64,000 nucleotides of DNA from Paraspadella gotoi (Eukaryota > Chaetognatha). Positions 12,213 to 40,211 of this stretch are shown here, in pieces. A program made the position numbers and the translations under genes. The first letter of the stretch is position 1. Every line of letters begins with the position of its first letter. Location: contig CM119268.1 in NCBI GenBank assembly GCA_051294375.1, forward strand, positions 12,965,770-13,029,769, given 5' to 3'. A model generated the notes under the pieces. It saw only the letters and a list, made by a program, of their open reading frames with translations, did not search any database and was not told the DNA's origin.

Positions 12213-13383
12213 ATGTGCGACCACGGACATTCGCATGGGGGTGGTAGCGGAGGCCACGATCACGGGGGCGATGATATAGGCGTTGGAAACTTTAATTTAT
12301 TTTTAAAAATTAATTTCTCGCAACTAAACTGCCTTAACGAAACCGTCGAGGGCTCTGCCAAGTCCGTCTTTAGACCGTGGGAGGAGCGAAATGACACCAC
12401 GAGATACGTCGACAGGTGGATTTACTAATTTCTGACCGATGAGAATGGGCCAAGTTACCTTGTAACCTTGTGTTCACCGATCGATAATCTCACAGCGATG
12501 CGGACGAAGAACTATTAATTAACGTCCCTTTTACTGGGAACGTGAAATTGAAAGGCATTGTGGTAATTGGTGGCAGCGAGGATTCGGCCCCGTCTCGTTT
12601 ACGTCTTTTCAAGGTCAGTTTTATTATTTTTTATTTTATTCATTTGAATCGAAATTTAATTAAAATGCTTGAGCACATTGAACAAAGTCAAATGTAAGAC
12701 TTAGCAAAAATAACATACTGTGGCGGTATATTCACACCGCCTCACGACCATCATCGTTCAGCCAATCCCATTGGCTCTGAGGGGAACACACCATCCCAAG
12801 CGTTGTGAAAATTTGAACATTTGAAGTTTGTGATCCAGCTTAGTAGTAGGGCTCAAAACGACTTCCATTTGCATTGGCAAAGCGAGACCGTCCTAGGGTA
12901 ACCGCGCCAGTGACAGGAGGCGTCACTGAGGGTCTAAAGGCCCCAAAGCCAACAGTGAGATGCCCCATCCCAATGGGCCTTAAAGGCAACCTGGCTGTTG
13001 CCATAATACTATTTTTCCTCTTAAGAAATCGTGGAATTTGGCTTTCATATCGTTGTCAAAAATATTGTCAACAGAACCGACCTCACATGACGTTCGATGA
13101 CACATCGATGGCCGCCGACCAGGAGTTCCAACTGTCCAAAGACACATCGGGCGTCGTAGAGTATCCGACGAAGATCGTCAAATTCTCTAATGTTCACAGC
13201 GTGTCTCTTCACTTTCCCGCCAACTTTGGTGAAGACTCAACGAGGATCTATTACGTTGGACTCAGGGGTGACTTTACGGAGGCTCAAAGGGAAGGGGTAT
13301 TGATGGCCAACTACGAGCTGGCCCCGAATCCCGCCGATCACAAGATCGATAATTTTAAAAGCGTTCATTCTTATATTCGTTGA
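12213..13383 (+). CDS. PITHD1: PITH domain-containing protein 1
   Basis: Exons 12213-12415, 12496-12613 and 13075-13383 give 209 aa; human PITHD1 is 211 aa. PITH domains (as in thioredoxin-like TXNL1) mediate binding to the 26S proteasome. Visible landmarks: His/Gly-rich start MCDHGHSHGG, then LNCLNE-type motif NCLNETVEG, FRPWEERNDT, NVPFTGNVKLKG, the MTFDD motif, KIVKFSNVHS and the closing block YYVGLRGDF...NPADHK. The protein has no signal peptide or membrane segment and is expected in cytosol and nucleus. The start is the only ATG before the His-rich family N-terminus. Intron 2 contains SINE C1. Confidence 0.94.
12719..13005 (+). mobile_element. SINE-like repeat, family C, copy 1
   Basis: It starts GTGGCGGTATATTCACACCGCC (a short hairpin) and ends GGCTGTTGCCATAAT. 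Related copies lie at 51671-51882 and 52117-52347. Its last 100 bp resemble the tail of SINE family A (compare 45098-45200). Lies in intron 2 of PITHD1. Confidence 0.7.
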
Positions 13384-28178
<14,795 letters not shown>

Positions 28179-28634
28179 AATTTTCCCACTATTAATTTTT
28201 CGACGTTCCCGAGCTTTATTTTTATTTTCAGTTAAATAATTAAATCTTGTTTTAAATTTATAATTAGGATCAGTTATTTTCATGTCGACAAGTTTTATTC
28301 TCGTCGTTCTTTGCAGCTCGGTTAGAGATTGTGGCGTTTTAGTATATTCTTGTTTTATGAACAATAACTTTTGTTTCTAGTCACTAGATTTTAGCCTATA
28401 TTAATCCATTTTAGAATTATAACCAGAGATAATTTGACTCGCCTTCTTCATAACTTCATCAATACTGATAATTGTGAACTCTTGTTTTAATCTGTGCCGT
28501 TTTTTTGTGATATCTATTTTTAAATTATGAAATATCTCAATTCGATAATCTCCGAGTATCAATTAACTACTTATTATGTATCTTTTATCGCCTAGTAAAT
28601 ACAAAAGGTTAGCAAGGATATTAAAACTATAAAA
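28179..28634. other. Short spacer, WDR7 to POLR1H
   Basis: AT-rich, 456 bp. Must contain the WDR7 3' UTR and POLR1H promoter; no motif is clear. An acceptor-like TATCGCCTAG lies 39 bp before the POLR1H start. Confidence 0.5.
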
Positions 28635-30515
28635 ATGGAAATCGACGAAAGAATTTCCGCTGGAAAAGGTTTGTTTCAAGTCGACATGGATTTCTGCGCA
28701 TTTTGCGGGACAATACTACCCATTCCGAACATGGACAACACAATCACCTGCAAAAGGTTAACCAGATAAATTATTAATTAATTAATTATACCAGATAAAT
28801 TCTTGTAAATATTTCAATGATAACTTTTTGTTTTAAAGATGCCACCAAAAGGTGGACTTAGCAGACTACGTAGGAATAATTAGTCGCCAGCATATCGAAT
28901 TCAATAAAAACAAAAGAGCAAAAGCTTCTGCGGTAGAAAGAAAAGACAAAAGATCGGAAGGTCCGCTGGTGGAAGACCGAAAATGTTCGCGTTGTGGTCA
29001 CCTTGGGATGACGTAAGTGGGCTGATTTTTAGTGTTGTTAATGTTACGGAAAACTTCCGAATTATGAATAATACCCCGTGAGCCAAATCCAATGATACAA
29101 AAGAAACCACTGCCGTACTGTACTGTATTGAGATACAATGGTGGACTAAAATCCACCAACCGTTCATCAGCGGCCATTGGTGCCGGAGGCAAGTCATTCG
29201 CCTCCCTACCCAAAGGTCCGGGGTTTTAGCCCGTTGGTCGCCTAGCAGTTAAGAGGGACGGGGCGAAGCTCAGGGACTGCTTATATTGAACGGTTCTGTC
29301 ACTAACACATAACAATAATTACTGTCTCTTCAATACTCTATTAGATTTTGCTGTCGGCGTTCCAACTTATCGATCGCCTTTTTCATGATTAAATTTGAGT
29401 GTATGAAGCTGAAAATTTATATACAGCTTCTCATCATCGAGGTCCGTAAAATTGGGTGAGGACAGTTATTAAAAATGTTTTTTTTCTTTTATCAAAACAA
29501 ACAAATTTCCTATATTTTTATGTCTCCTCTCTCTCTTTTCTCTTTTTAATTATTTGTAGCTATTTGTAGCTCTTTTCCCCAGTCGTATCGGAAAAAAAAC
29601 GAGCCTGCAGCTGCTTCTACTGATTTCTCTTTTTCTCTCTTTTCTCCTGCTGCTTCTGCCTTCTTTCTTTTTTTCTGGCTGCCTCTGCTGCTGCCGCTGC
29701 TGATTCGTCTGAAAACGATTTGTCTTCTCTCTCTCTCTTTCTCTCTCTTTTTTTTCTTAGGGGCTTCGTCTGCTGATCAGTTTATTTGACAAAGTGTTTT
29801 TTTGTTTTTTTTTTAACTGTAACTTTAATTTTAACTTTACTTTATTATTTTTTTTAATTGACAATCGCAAAATATAATTTTTCTTTCTGTTTATATTTTT
29901 TTTTCCTTCAAATTTGATTTTTTTAGTATCAAAATTTATCGTCTATCCAGATTTTTCTTATGCGATTGCGACGATCCTTATGCTTTTAAGATTTTTTTTA
30001 CTTGTTTGGAAAGCATATTGAGAAAGTCTTAAAATTTATTTTTGATTTGTTAAATTTAAATTTATATTTGATAGACAAGTCATTGACGTATTTAAAATGT
30101 CCAAAACATTGATTTAAAAATGTTTATTTCTTGGCGTATTGTTTACGTATAATTAATTTTTCTTTTTATCAGTCGATTTGGCTCACAGGGTGTTAAATCG
30201 CTTTCGTTTCGTTACGTTTGACATAAGAAGAAAACAAATTTGTATACGTTTCGGTTAAATTGTTAAAGTTCATGAAATAATAAATGTTCAAATCTTTATT
30301 GAAGAATATGTTCCAACATACAAGGATTCATGTAACTTAGCATTTTGCGTTTGAAAAAATATCCGAAAATATATTTTTTATTTACTAAAAAAAAATTTAA
30401 TTGTTAAAAATTCTCATTCAGATATTCGACGATGCAGACGCGGTCAGCCGACGAGGGTCAAACAGTGTTTTATCATTGTCCCGAGTGTTTCAATCAAGAA
30501 ATTGAATATTCATAA
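28635..30515 (+). CDS. POLR1H: RNA polymerase I subunit RPA12
   Basis: Small Pol I subunit (yeast A12.2, also called ZNRD1) needed for RNA cleavage and termination during rRNA synthesis in the nucleolus. Exons 28635-28756, 28839-29012 and 30422-30515 give 129 aa; human is 126 aa. An N-terminal zinc ribbon has CAFC and CKRC cysteine pairs; the C-terminal TFIIS-like ribbon has CSRC and CPEC pairs enclosing the catalytic hairpin RSADEGQTVFYHC. The start at 28635 gives the family-length N-terminus. Intron 2, 1.4 kb, contains a SINE and a relic of element family D. The next gene converges from the other strand, 176 bp between stops. Confidence 0.95.
29035..29345 (+). mobile_element. tRNA-derived SINE, family B, copy 2
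   Basis: Full-length relative of 10494-10730 on the plus strand: head CCCCGTGAGCCAAATCC, A-box-like GGCCATTGGTGCCGG, degenerate B box GGGGTTTTAGCCC, body ending CTGTCTCTTCAATAC. In POLR1H intron 2. Confidence 0.75.
29385..29850. repeat. Relic of element family D (T/C-rich interior)
   Basis: GAAGCTGAAAATTTATATACAGCTTCTCATCAT and the following Ser/Leu-like CTGCTTCTGC-rich tract match 4165-4440 of family D copy 1. Termini are not found, so it is a fragment. Confidence 0.5.
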
Positions 30516-30691
30516 AATTATTTTTCTATTTTCAAACATTTTTGTTGTATTGCCAAAATAATTTTGAAATTTGTATCAAACTATTCATTGTTAATTCTTT
30601 TTTTTCTTTCGTTAGTGGTCATTTAAGTTTTTAGTTAGACAAAATGAAATTAGTTAAATTTCAGTTGTTAATGGACAATACTTTCATGCTT

Positions 30692-31714
30692 TTAACGAGG
30701 TCTTAACAATCCTCTGTCTTCGGTATGTGCCGCTGCGGAAACTTGCCTTCCATCCACCGTTCTCTCCGTTGCCCCCTTTTCATTGACAATTTGCCCTTTA
30801 GCTATTTCTGCCCCTGTCATTGGTTCAGTAATTTTTTTCTCTCCTAAGGCAAAGTTGTAACTTTTCCTGGATTCCCTGCTACCGGATGAAATTTTACCAG
30901 TTGATTGCCCCTCACTGACGATATTTCCAGAGGATAAGGTATTTTTTTCGGTCCTCAACCTGTCAGTGATTTCCCTTAAATTTGCCATATTTCTTCTTGT
31001 CACGTTCATATCTGAAATTTCTCTGGGTTCCTTGACATGAGCTAATCCCCTCAACCTTGCTCTTTTTTCCGGCTCACCCGAAAACATCACTCGGTTTACA
31101 TTTTTTCCCGCGTCTCCGTCGTCCGCAGCTCCTCCGTGGCCTCCATGCCCTCCCTTCGGCGACGAATTTACATTTTTACTTTCAGATTGTCTTCCCTGCG
31201 ATGACATTATCAGCTTGTAAATTTTTCGTGGCAACCACAAGTCGTACATGAAAGCAATCATGCAACAAACGCCAAATGCCACATATAGATCTTCGATTGT
31301 ATTCTTCTTTTTAAAAAACGCAACGGTCTTTTGATCTGCGGAAAAGTAGTGTGACCCCTGACCAGTAAGCAGTCGTCCGAAGGTCATATTTTATATTTTA
31401 TCTCACCTTTCCACATTCCCCTGATGTTCTGCTCTTGCTCCATTCGATCGATATGGCTCGGGTCCACCTTTACTTTGAGTTTCTCCTCGACGATCTTTTG
31501 TTCTTCAGTACTTGGCGTTGACGGCCTCGCCTCTGAACCATCCCAAAGTCTTTTGGCTTCATTCGTAATCTTCCAAATATACCCTTGTAAATTTGTAATT
31601 AAATATGTATCCATTAAATTATACGTCCAGTCAATTCAGAGGGGACACACCATCTTCCATAAGCATGCTGTTTAGGGCGAGAAAGACAACACCGATCGCT
31701 ATCCTCCAGTACAT
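30692..31714 (-). CDS. Unrecognised single-pass membrane protein
   Basis: Minus-strand exons 31714-31651, 31583-31407 and 31335-30692 join in frame through two short canonical introns (67 and 71 bp) to 294 aa. The N-terminus MYWRIAIGVVFLALNSM looks like a signal peptide or anchor. A polar stretch of about 60 aa follows (KRLWDGSEARPSTPSTEEQ, with MEQEQNIRGMWK), then a hydrophobic segment around residues 95-115 (LYVAFGVCCMIAFMYDLW) ending in basic PRKIYKLI, and a hydrophilic Ser/Gly/Arg-rich tail of about 170 aa presumably on the cytosolic side. I do not recognise the family and infer no function. An alternative reading would treat the exons as separate short frames, but the phase agreement across both introns supports one gene. 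Confidence 0.6.
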
Positions 31715-32875
31715 GTTTAAAAAAATTGGTGAAACATAAAAAAATTAAATCTACTTTATTCTTTTATTTTCTTTTTACGAAGCAACGCAAGTTATCTAGG
31801 CCTTTGTTTTAAGAAGTTTTAGGGGCTGTTTACTGAATACTACTTTAATTATGTATTATTTTCACATAACTTTCCTCAACTAATAGGGTTAATGTTATTA
31901 TAAAGACAAGCTACAGAAGTATATATTCAGTATTCACCGTCGCAAAAAAACATTATTATGTGGAATTGATATGAGACTAATAAGACAACCCACCATTTTT
32001 TCCTCTGCTTAATAGGGTGGAGTTATGAAAAGATTGAGCGATCGAACATTATTTTTTTGCTGTCTATGGACAATTAATAAACAAATTTTAAATCCTTTAA
32101 ACAATTTTTTTAGTATAACAGTATAGTAAATTCAATTATTTATTTAGAAATATCCTTCTTTCAAATATTTTTTTTTAATTTTTAAGAACATATTTGGAAT
32201 CGCGTTAAAAAATTAAGAAACTTATAAAATGTTATATTATGGCAACAGGGGGACATGTGTAATGCCCTGGGGTAGGAGGCATCTCCCGACAGCTGGCGCA
32301 CAGGGCTTTGGACTTAGTGACCACCCCATATCACTGGCGTGTTTTTGCCGACATTATTACACTTTAACAAGCGTGACCGTGAGGGGATTGAACCCGGAAT
32401 TCACGGTTGGTGAATGAGTATTTAGCTGTTCAAAACCAATGGGACGAGCTGAGTTTTACCAAGCTATACGGGAGGCGAATTTAGGATTCGCAACAATATT
32501 TTAATGTTTAGACCGTAAAAAATGATTAAATAATAATAAAAAGGTATGAATTTTTACTTTTTTCACCCCATTTTAAATACTGAAGATGATAGAATTTTTG
32601 ATAACATGTTTTATATTTTTGATTTAAGTTTTAACTTTTTATGAAGAATCTGAATCTTTATTAAAAGTTTTAAAAAAATTATTTTTAAAATTTAAGAATA
32701 TTACTACAAATATATTGTATTTTACTATTCTGTTCCCGAGATAATATGAACAAAATATTTTTATACTAGTTAATGCTAATTTAATCTCACGTTTAAATAT
32801 CCTAGCTTGATCACTCAAATAATTTTTTTGTTCTTGAGAACTCCACTCTACTGCTTCATTCGATTTTTTATATCT
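31715..32875. other. Intergenic with a SINE
   Basis: AT-rich DNA between two minus-strand genes. Apart from the family A SINE at 32236-32492 I see nothing. The hypothetical gene's promoter should be in 31715-32200. Confidence 0.5.
32236..32492 (-). mobile_element. tRNA-derived SINE, family A, copy 2
   Basis: Minus-strand copy: on the given strand it reads GGCAACAGGGGGACATGTG at the tail and GGGATTGAACCCGG (B box complement) at 32380. Closely matches 24330-24592. Confidence 0.8.
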
Positions 32876-35443
32876 TTAAATTAAAACAAAGTCTTCATCG
32901 GAACTGAGAACTTCGAATTCTTCATCGGTTTCTTCTAATTCAGATTCCTCATTAGAGTTATCGTCTTTTTGATTCATATTGATTCCTGCTGAAAAATGAT
33001 TAGTTATAAAGGAAAAGCCGCTTTGCTAAGCTGTTGCGACTTACCCTCGATCAGTGATTCATTTAACCTCCATTTCTGTGCCAAACTTCCTTCTCGAGGC
33101 CAGGTTACGATTTTTCGATTATTTTCTGGTCCTTTGACTGTTACAGCCAGCCCGTTGTAGCAACTTATAATCAGTCCATATTCGTATCTAATATGTTTAG
33201 TCTTATTTGTATCATAATCGTATTAAACATGTTAGGGTGAGTTTACTGATCATGCTTACTTCCATAGTTGGTTTGTCGAATTATCGTTTTTTGGGGGGAA
33301 ACCAATAATTTCTGTGTTTTTAGCCCACTTTTCCCGTTTAACGTCGAGAACCAATCCGCATTTGTTCACAAAGTGATGGTTTTCTGTAAAAAACCAGGTA
33401 TCGTCATCTCCGCCAATAAATTCTTTCAAAGTTACATTCGGTTCCGAAGATTCGTTTTTTGTAACGGATAAAACTAAGTCCATTGATTCATTTTGTATAG
33501 CGAACCATTTTCCCACGTATTGCGCCATTTCGTCTGCATCGGTATCAGAAATTAATAACAACACAGAGGCTAAGGGGAAAAATGTATTTATTTACCACAG
33601 TCTACTTTCACCATGGACCAAGATTCACATCGACTAGCAGGAGCCTCAGATGCGCTTACGACATAACCGTCCGCCGAATCACATTCGAGATGAAGCGCGC
33701 TTCCAGATGCTGTCTTTATCATATTGTTTTTGTAGCTGCAAAGATCGGCAGATTTTTAGATTTTTTCAGAAAATCATTATTATTCTTTTCTTACCTCCAG
33801 GTATAACTCTTATTCTTTATGGTAGTTATTCCCAGCGATTTTTCTTGTTGGTCAACCACGAAACCGTCTTTGTTTATAAGCATGCCATCGTCGATTCGCC
33901 ACATCTGACTATTCGTGCCGCTTTTGGTTTTGGCTTGTGCCTTTCCTCCAAGATCTTTATGATTAGTATCTAACACCAGACCAGTTTGATGATTTTCAAT
34001 GAAGTACCAATCAGTATTCTGAATATTCGAATCGTATTCTGAAAAAAGGTGGGTCTAAATTATCAAAGCTTGTACCTTCTTACTAATGTTCTCTTCTCAA
34101 CGTGATGCCCGGTGTGAGGCATCTCCCGACAGCTGGCGTTTAGGGGTTCGGACCTGCAGTGACCATGTCACTGGGGTGTTTAGGCCGACATCATCACATT
34201 TTAACCAGCGTGACCGTGAGGGGATTGAGTTTCACCAATCTATACGGTAGACGAATTTAAGATTCACCACAGTATAACAATTAATCTGTTGTAGATAAGA
34301 GTGGGGGCATTTTGTTTTTCGTAGGAACAAAAATTAAGAACTTTTTTATCAACCGGGGCTCATATCTGTTAGAATTACAGAATTACAATTTTTATATTGG
34401 TTGTACCAATTTCATACTATATAGTATTTCATACCCTTTTCATATTTTATCCGCCATTTTTGCCAAGGTTTTTCGTGTTTTGGCCACATTATAACAGATT
34501 GACCTTCTACCGGTTTTCCGCCTTCTACGTCCATAACCATTCCATTTAATTGGCTCACAAGTAGTCCGTTTTCATATCTGAAACAATTCGGGTTTACTAT
34601 TACTGTAAATATACATTATACAAATACAAAACTGGTCATATTTCTTAGTTGCTTTGATTTATAATTTACCGTACCTCCATTTCTGATTCCATGGATTTTT
34701 TACTCCAGACTCTTTGTTAGACCATCCAATAACATGAACGCCTTCTGCTTTGTTTTCACCATTTACGTCGGCTACTAATCCCGTTTTGTTGATTATTTTA
34801 CCATCATCACTAAAGGCCCAAAGGTTTTTGTCCAGATTTTGTTGTTGTGATATAACAAGCTTGGATCCCTTTTTTTCGTGGCTAAGGGACAATACCATAT
34901 CATTTAACTCGCTCACTAGGTAAAACCATTCTGTAAAAAGAAATAGAATGTTGGTAACCGAATTAGTCAATGAATTTTTACTTTTTAAAATATTTCAATG
35001 AGTTTTATTAAGAAACAAATTTTGGACATGTTTCGGCTTCAATGTAAACCTTCATCAGCGCAAAAACGAATTGATTTGTGAAACAGAGAGAGTATGAAAA
35101 TATTCGTTTTTGCGCTGATGAAAGCTTACATTGCAGCTGAAACATGTCCGAAATTTATGTTTCTTTATAAAACTCGTACGTAAACAAACAATTCATTTTC
35201 TACCTCAAACATAAGAATAGCAATTATTTAAATAAATTTAAAGCAATTATGTGATTTTTCGGCTTAAGGTTTTTAATATTTTTTTTAAACAGAAATGAAA
35301 ATAATGTTATTTCAAAAGTTAACATACATATATCAGTTATGTTTAAAACAAAGATTGTTTTCATTGTATTTGAATTTTTTGTTGCGATGGTAATTACAAA
35401 GCAATAATTAATAAATACAGTGTAGGTTACCTGACATGGCCAT
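32876..35443 (-). CDS. Triple ricin-B-type beta-trefoil protein with acidic tail
   Basis: Eight minus-strand exons join in frame to 453 aa: 35443-35431, 34930-34675, 34577-34435, 34038-33795, 33735-33596, 33569-33260, 33187-33045, 32988-32876. Three successive modules of about 135-150 aa each show ricin-B-like features: Q-x-W signatures (QKWR, QMWR, QLWK), repeated NKxGLVxDV-type strands (INKTGLVADV, INKDGFVVDQ, VNKCGLVLDV) and tryptophan-flanked turns. The C-terminus is very acidic (ESELEETDEEFEV). There is no signal peptide, so an intracellular glycan- or ligand-binding role is likely; these folds are not necessarily sugar-binding and this one has no sign of a catalytic domain. Each module is coded by a two-exon unit with phase-1 outer borders, consistent with two duplications of the unit. 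Intron 1 carries a ribozyme-bearing element, intron 3 a SINE. Confidence 0.8.
34100..34273 (-). mobile_element. Truncated SINE, family A, copy 3
   Basis: Matches the tail and B-box region (ACCGTGAGGGGATTGAG) of the other family A copies but lacks about 60 bp between the B box and GTTTCACCAATC. In intron 3 of the beta-trefoil gene. Confidence 0.7.
35024..35060 (-). ncRNA. Hammerhead ribozyme core, left arm (minus strand)
   Basis: Minus strand reads CTGATGA (35058-35052), a stem-loop GGTTT/AAGCC with a 6-nt loop, GAAAC, then ATGTC (35029-35025), which is the type I hammerhead order with cleavage expected after GUC. Helix III would be only the CAUG turn, as in Penelope-type hammerheads that act as dimers. 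Stem I is imperfect. Lies in intron 1 of the beta-trefoil gene, as one arm of an inverted repeat. Confidence 0.7.
35113..35149 (+). ncRNA. Hammerhead ribozyme core, right arm (plus strand)
   Basis: Plus strand: CTGATGA at 35115-35121, helix II AGCT...AGCT, GAAAC at 35139-35143, ATGTC at 35144-35148. It mirrors the minus-strand core 55 bp away. All strictly conserved core bases (CUGAUGA, GAAA, GUC) are present in both. Confidence 0.7.
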
Positions 35444-36353
35444 TTTGATAATAAAAAAGGCGTAGATTAAAAAACTTCAAAGACAAAACTAGTCATTCCG
35501 GTTCATAAAATTAAAAAGGGAGTTGTATGTGCGTGTGTACGAACTGAGAAGCATTGTCTATTAAATTTGATAAAGGCGTAAAACTGCAAAAGCAAGATGA
35601 ATACAAAATATGATTTAATTTAGAACCTATTATTTATTTTTAAGGGCCAAATCATATTTCAAATGTAATTAAACATCAAATTTCAAAGAAATTTAAAAGA
35701 TAAAGCAAAGATTTCCTTTTGTTTTTTTGGAGATGGCATCCTCATCGATCCGGTTGTGATCAGCTGAGGTTTTATATAACCGATCTTTGCGGTAATTTTT
35801 CTTTCTACTGTTAACGTATCGGTTGACGTTCGAATAATCACGACGCCGACACATTTAACAATCTCACGAGAAGAGTTTCCCTCCTTGAATTCTCTGGATC
35901 AAACTATTATTCTCAATCCGCTCTTCCCTTTTTCATTGACGAAACGTGGGAGCATGCTCTTCAATGTCTGCCCCTTTTGAGCGGAGGTCAAGCAGCGGCC
36001 ATCAACCCAGTTAAAATTTTCGATAAAAATGACATGATGGTACTTGGTGAAATGCTTATTTTGAACGTCGTTGCATTTTTTGCTCGGTCTGTCGAAAGCT
36101 CCATTATTGTTTTTACTTCTTTCCTTTGTATTTTACAACGATTAAATGCGCCAATTTTTTTTTCAGCTTTTTGAAGAGACAGACATTCTGTCCTTCGAAA
36201 ATATTTCTATTTTCTAGACAATAAATACTATAAATTGCGATATATTGCCCTATTATTTTCTCCAAATTAAAACTTAAAATTTAGAAAAACAAGGAAGGCA
36301 AACTTCGCACGAAAACAAAAAAAAATACTACTATCATTACATAAACATTGACA
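35444..36353. other. Divergent spacer with an orphan open frame
   Basis: Head-to-head region between the beta-trefoil gene and importin alpha. A plus-strand frame at 35827-36174 is open for 115 codons with coding-like composition in its first 85 (FFIDETWEHALQCLPLLSGG, AAAINPVKIFDKNDMMVLGE) but no early ATG. It could be an exon fragment, a decayed gene, or chance. No match to a family I know. Confidence 0.4.
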
Positions 36354-38492
<2,139 letters not shown>

Positions 38493-38535
38493 ACTCGCCC
38501 GAACGCTGATTGAACTGAACGATCGAAAAACTTCT

Positions 38536-38574
<39 letters not shown>

Positions 38575-40211
38575 CGAACGTCGCGTCCTGATATGCTTAT
38601 TCTGAGGTCATCGTCTCGGAGGGGAAACGCGATTTCGTTGGTTCGTGGTCGTTTGCACCCAGGTCCCTTGAAAGATGATTTTTCTTCCAAAGATCTTCAC
38701 TGTCTAAAAAACAATAACCGGTTATTGTCAACGAAGTTTTTTTCTATTTTCGGTGCGAATCGCCGTTTCCCTCGCCGTCGACTTGATCTACGGCCCAACA
38801 CGGTTTAGTCTCGATGCATGACTGAAATAATCATAAAGTCGAAGACAAAATAAAAATATCGACTTAGTTTTTTTTTTTTTTATCTCCTTCCCCCTTTCGT
38901 CCCACCCGTCTTTTCGGAAAATTTGTCCGCTTAGCATCTAGACTGAACTGTGTCAGTTACGTAGTATTATCGCTAGAAATAAAACGAATGTTCTATGTGA
39001 ATATTTCCAAAAAAAAAAACCAAAAAAAAAAACAAAAACAAATTATATACGTCGGTTTCCCCAACGGTTTGATCAAGATGGCACGTTATAAAAAGCACTC
39101 GGAATAATGTCACGAAGTATTTTTTCCCCCTAAGATTTTTTTTCAATCGGTCGCGTTAAAATTATTTCTTCCTACCGACACTAGTCTCTTTTCGTGCTAA
39201 TCAATTACGTCGCGGGTATTTTTATTCCCCGCGCCGCGCAAAAACTTTCCTATCACAATTCAAATCTTGACATGCGAAGCGATATCTCCATCTCGTTCAA
39301 ACCACGCCCAAATTAATATAATAATAATTATCGCGAGCGGAGGCCCAAAGCGCTGGTATTTTTGTAACGAAAACTTTTACCTATAGAACGGTCAATAAGT
39401 AATAATTAACGAATTCCATTAAGGTTTTACTTTAAAGAAAAATGATGAGCAGTGCTGTTCGACCTGCCTCGCGAAACGCATGGGTTCCACTTTTTCCTTT
39501 TTTTCTTTCTCTTATCGAATCGGTATTGCTCTGGACTATCGCAAAGGAATCGGTTTGAACCACGCTTAGGATCGATTCTTTTTCTTTTGTTTAAATTATT
39601 AATAAAGACCACAGATTTTGTGGAAGCAATCGGGTTCTTAGCTTATTCTCGACGCAGGTGGCCGCGACTGGAATTCTTGCTCCCGTGTTTTTCTTTTTTG
39701 ATAATTAAATATTAAGTAATGCGAATCGAATTGCGACATTTCGCCCTCGACCGTTGTTGTTATTTTAATGTTAAAGAATTTCGGACCACGTTAATTTATA
39801 TTCGATTGTACATTGATTAATTAATTTACCCATTAATTAATCGATCAACTTTTATCCTATTTTTAAACGCCGTTTTATGGCGTTTCAGTATCGAGGGCAA
39901 ATGGCGCTTCCGCATTAAAATATATATATATATAAAGTATTTATGTTGCAGTAAACGAAAAAGAGCTGATCTTTTTTGCCATCTTTTTTTGTTTTGGTTT
40001 TTGCTCGATGTAATGTACAAAAAGAAATGTGTTTTGTATTATCAGACTATCAATAATTATAATATCAAAGATGTAGCGGTCCTTAATAGTTTCAGTTTCA
40101 ATGAATAATTTTTTTTGATATCCAGGTTTAAAAAAATCGACCAGCGTAACTGTAGAATTTTTTTTTCCTTTTTATTCCCAGTTTTTGAAGAAACAACGGA
40201 ACTACGATACG
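38493..40211. other. 3' UTR/intergenic, importin alpha to PEX14
   Basis: AT-rich with no gene seen. It contains a 38-base poly(T) run at 38537-38574, AATAAA at 38849-38854 (a likely importin alpha polyadenylation signal), and T-rich tracts before PEX14. A strong acceptor-like site, CCTTTTTATTCCCAG, ends at 40181, 30 bp before the PEX14 start. Confidence 0.6.
38537..38574. repeat. Poly(T) run, 38 bases
   Basis: Uninterrupted T run 45 bp after the importin alpha stop. May be a microsatellite or the tail of an antisense retro-insert; its length is prone to assembly error. Confidence 0.9.
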
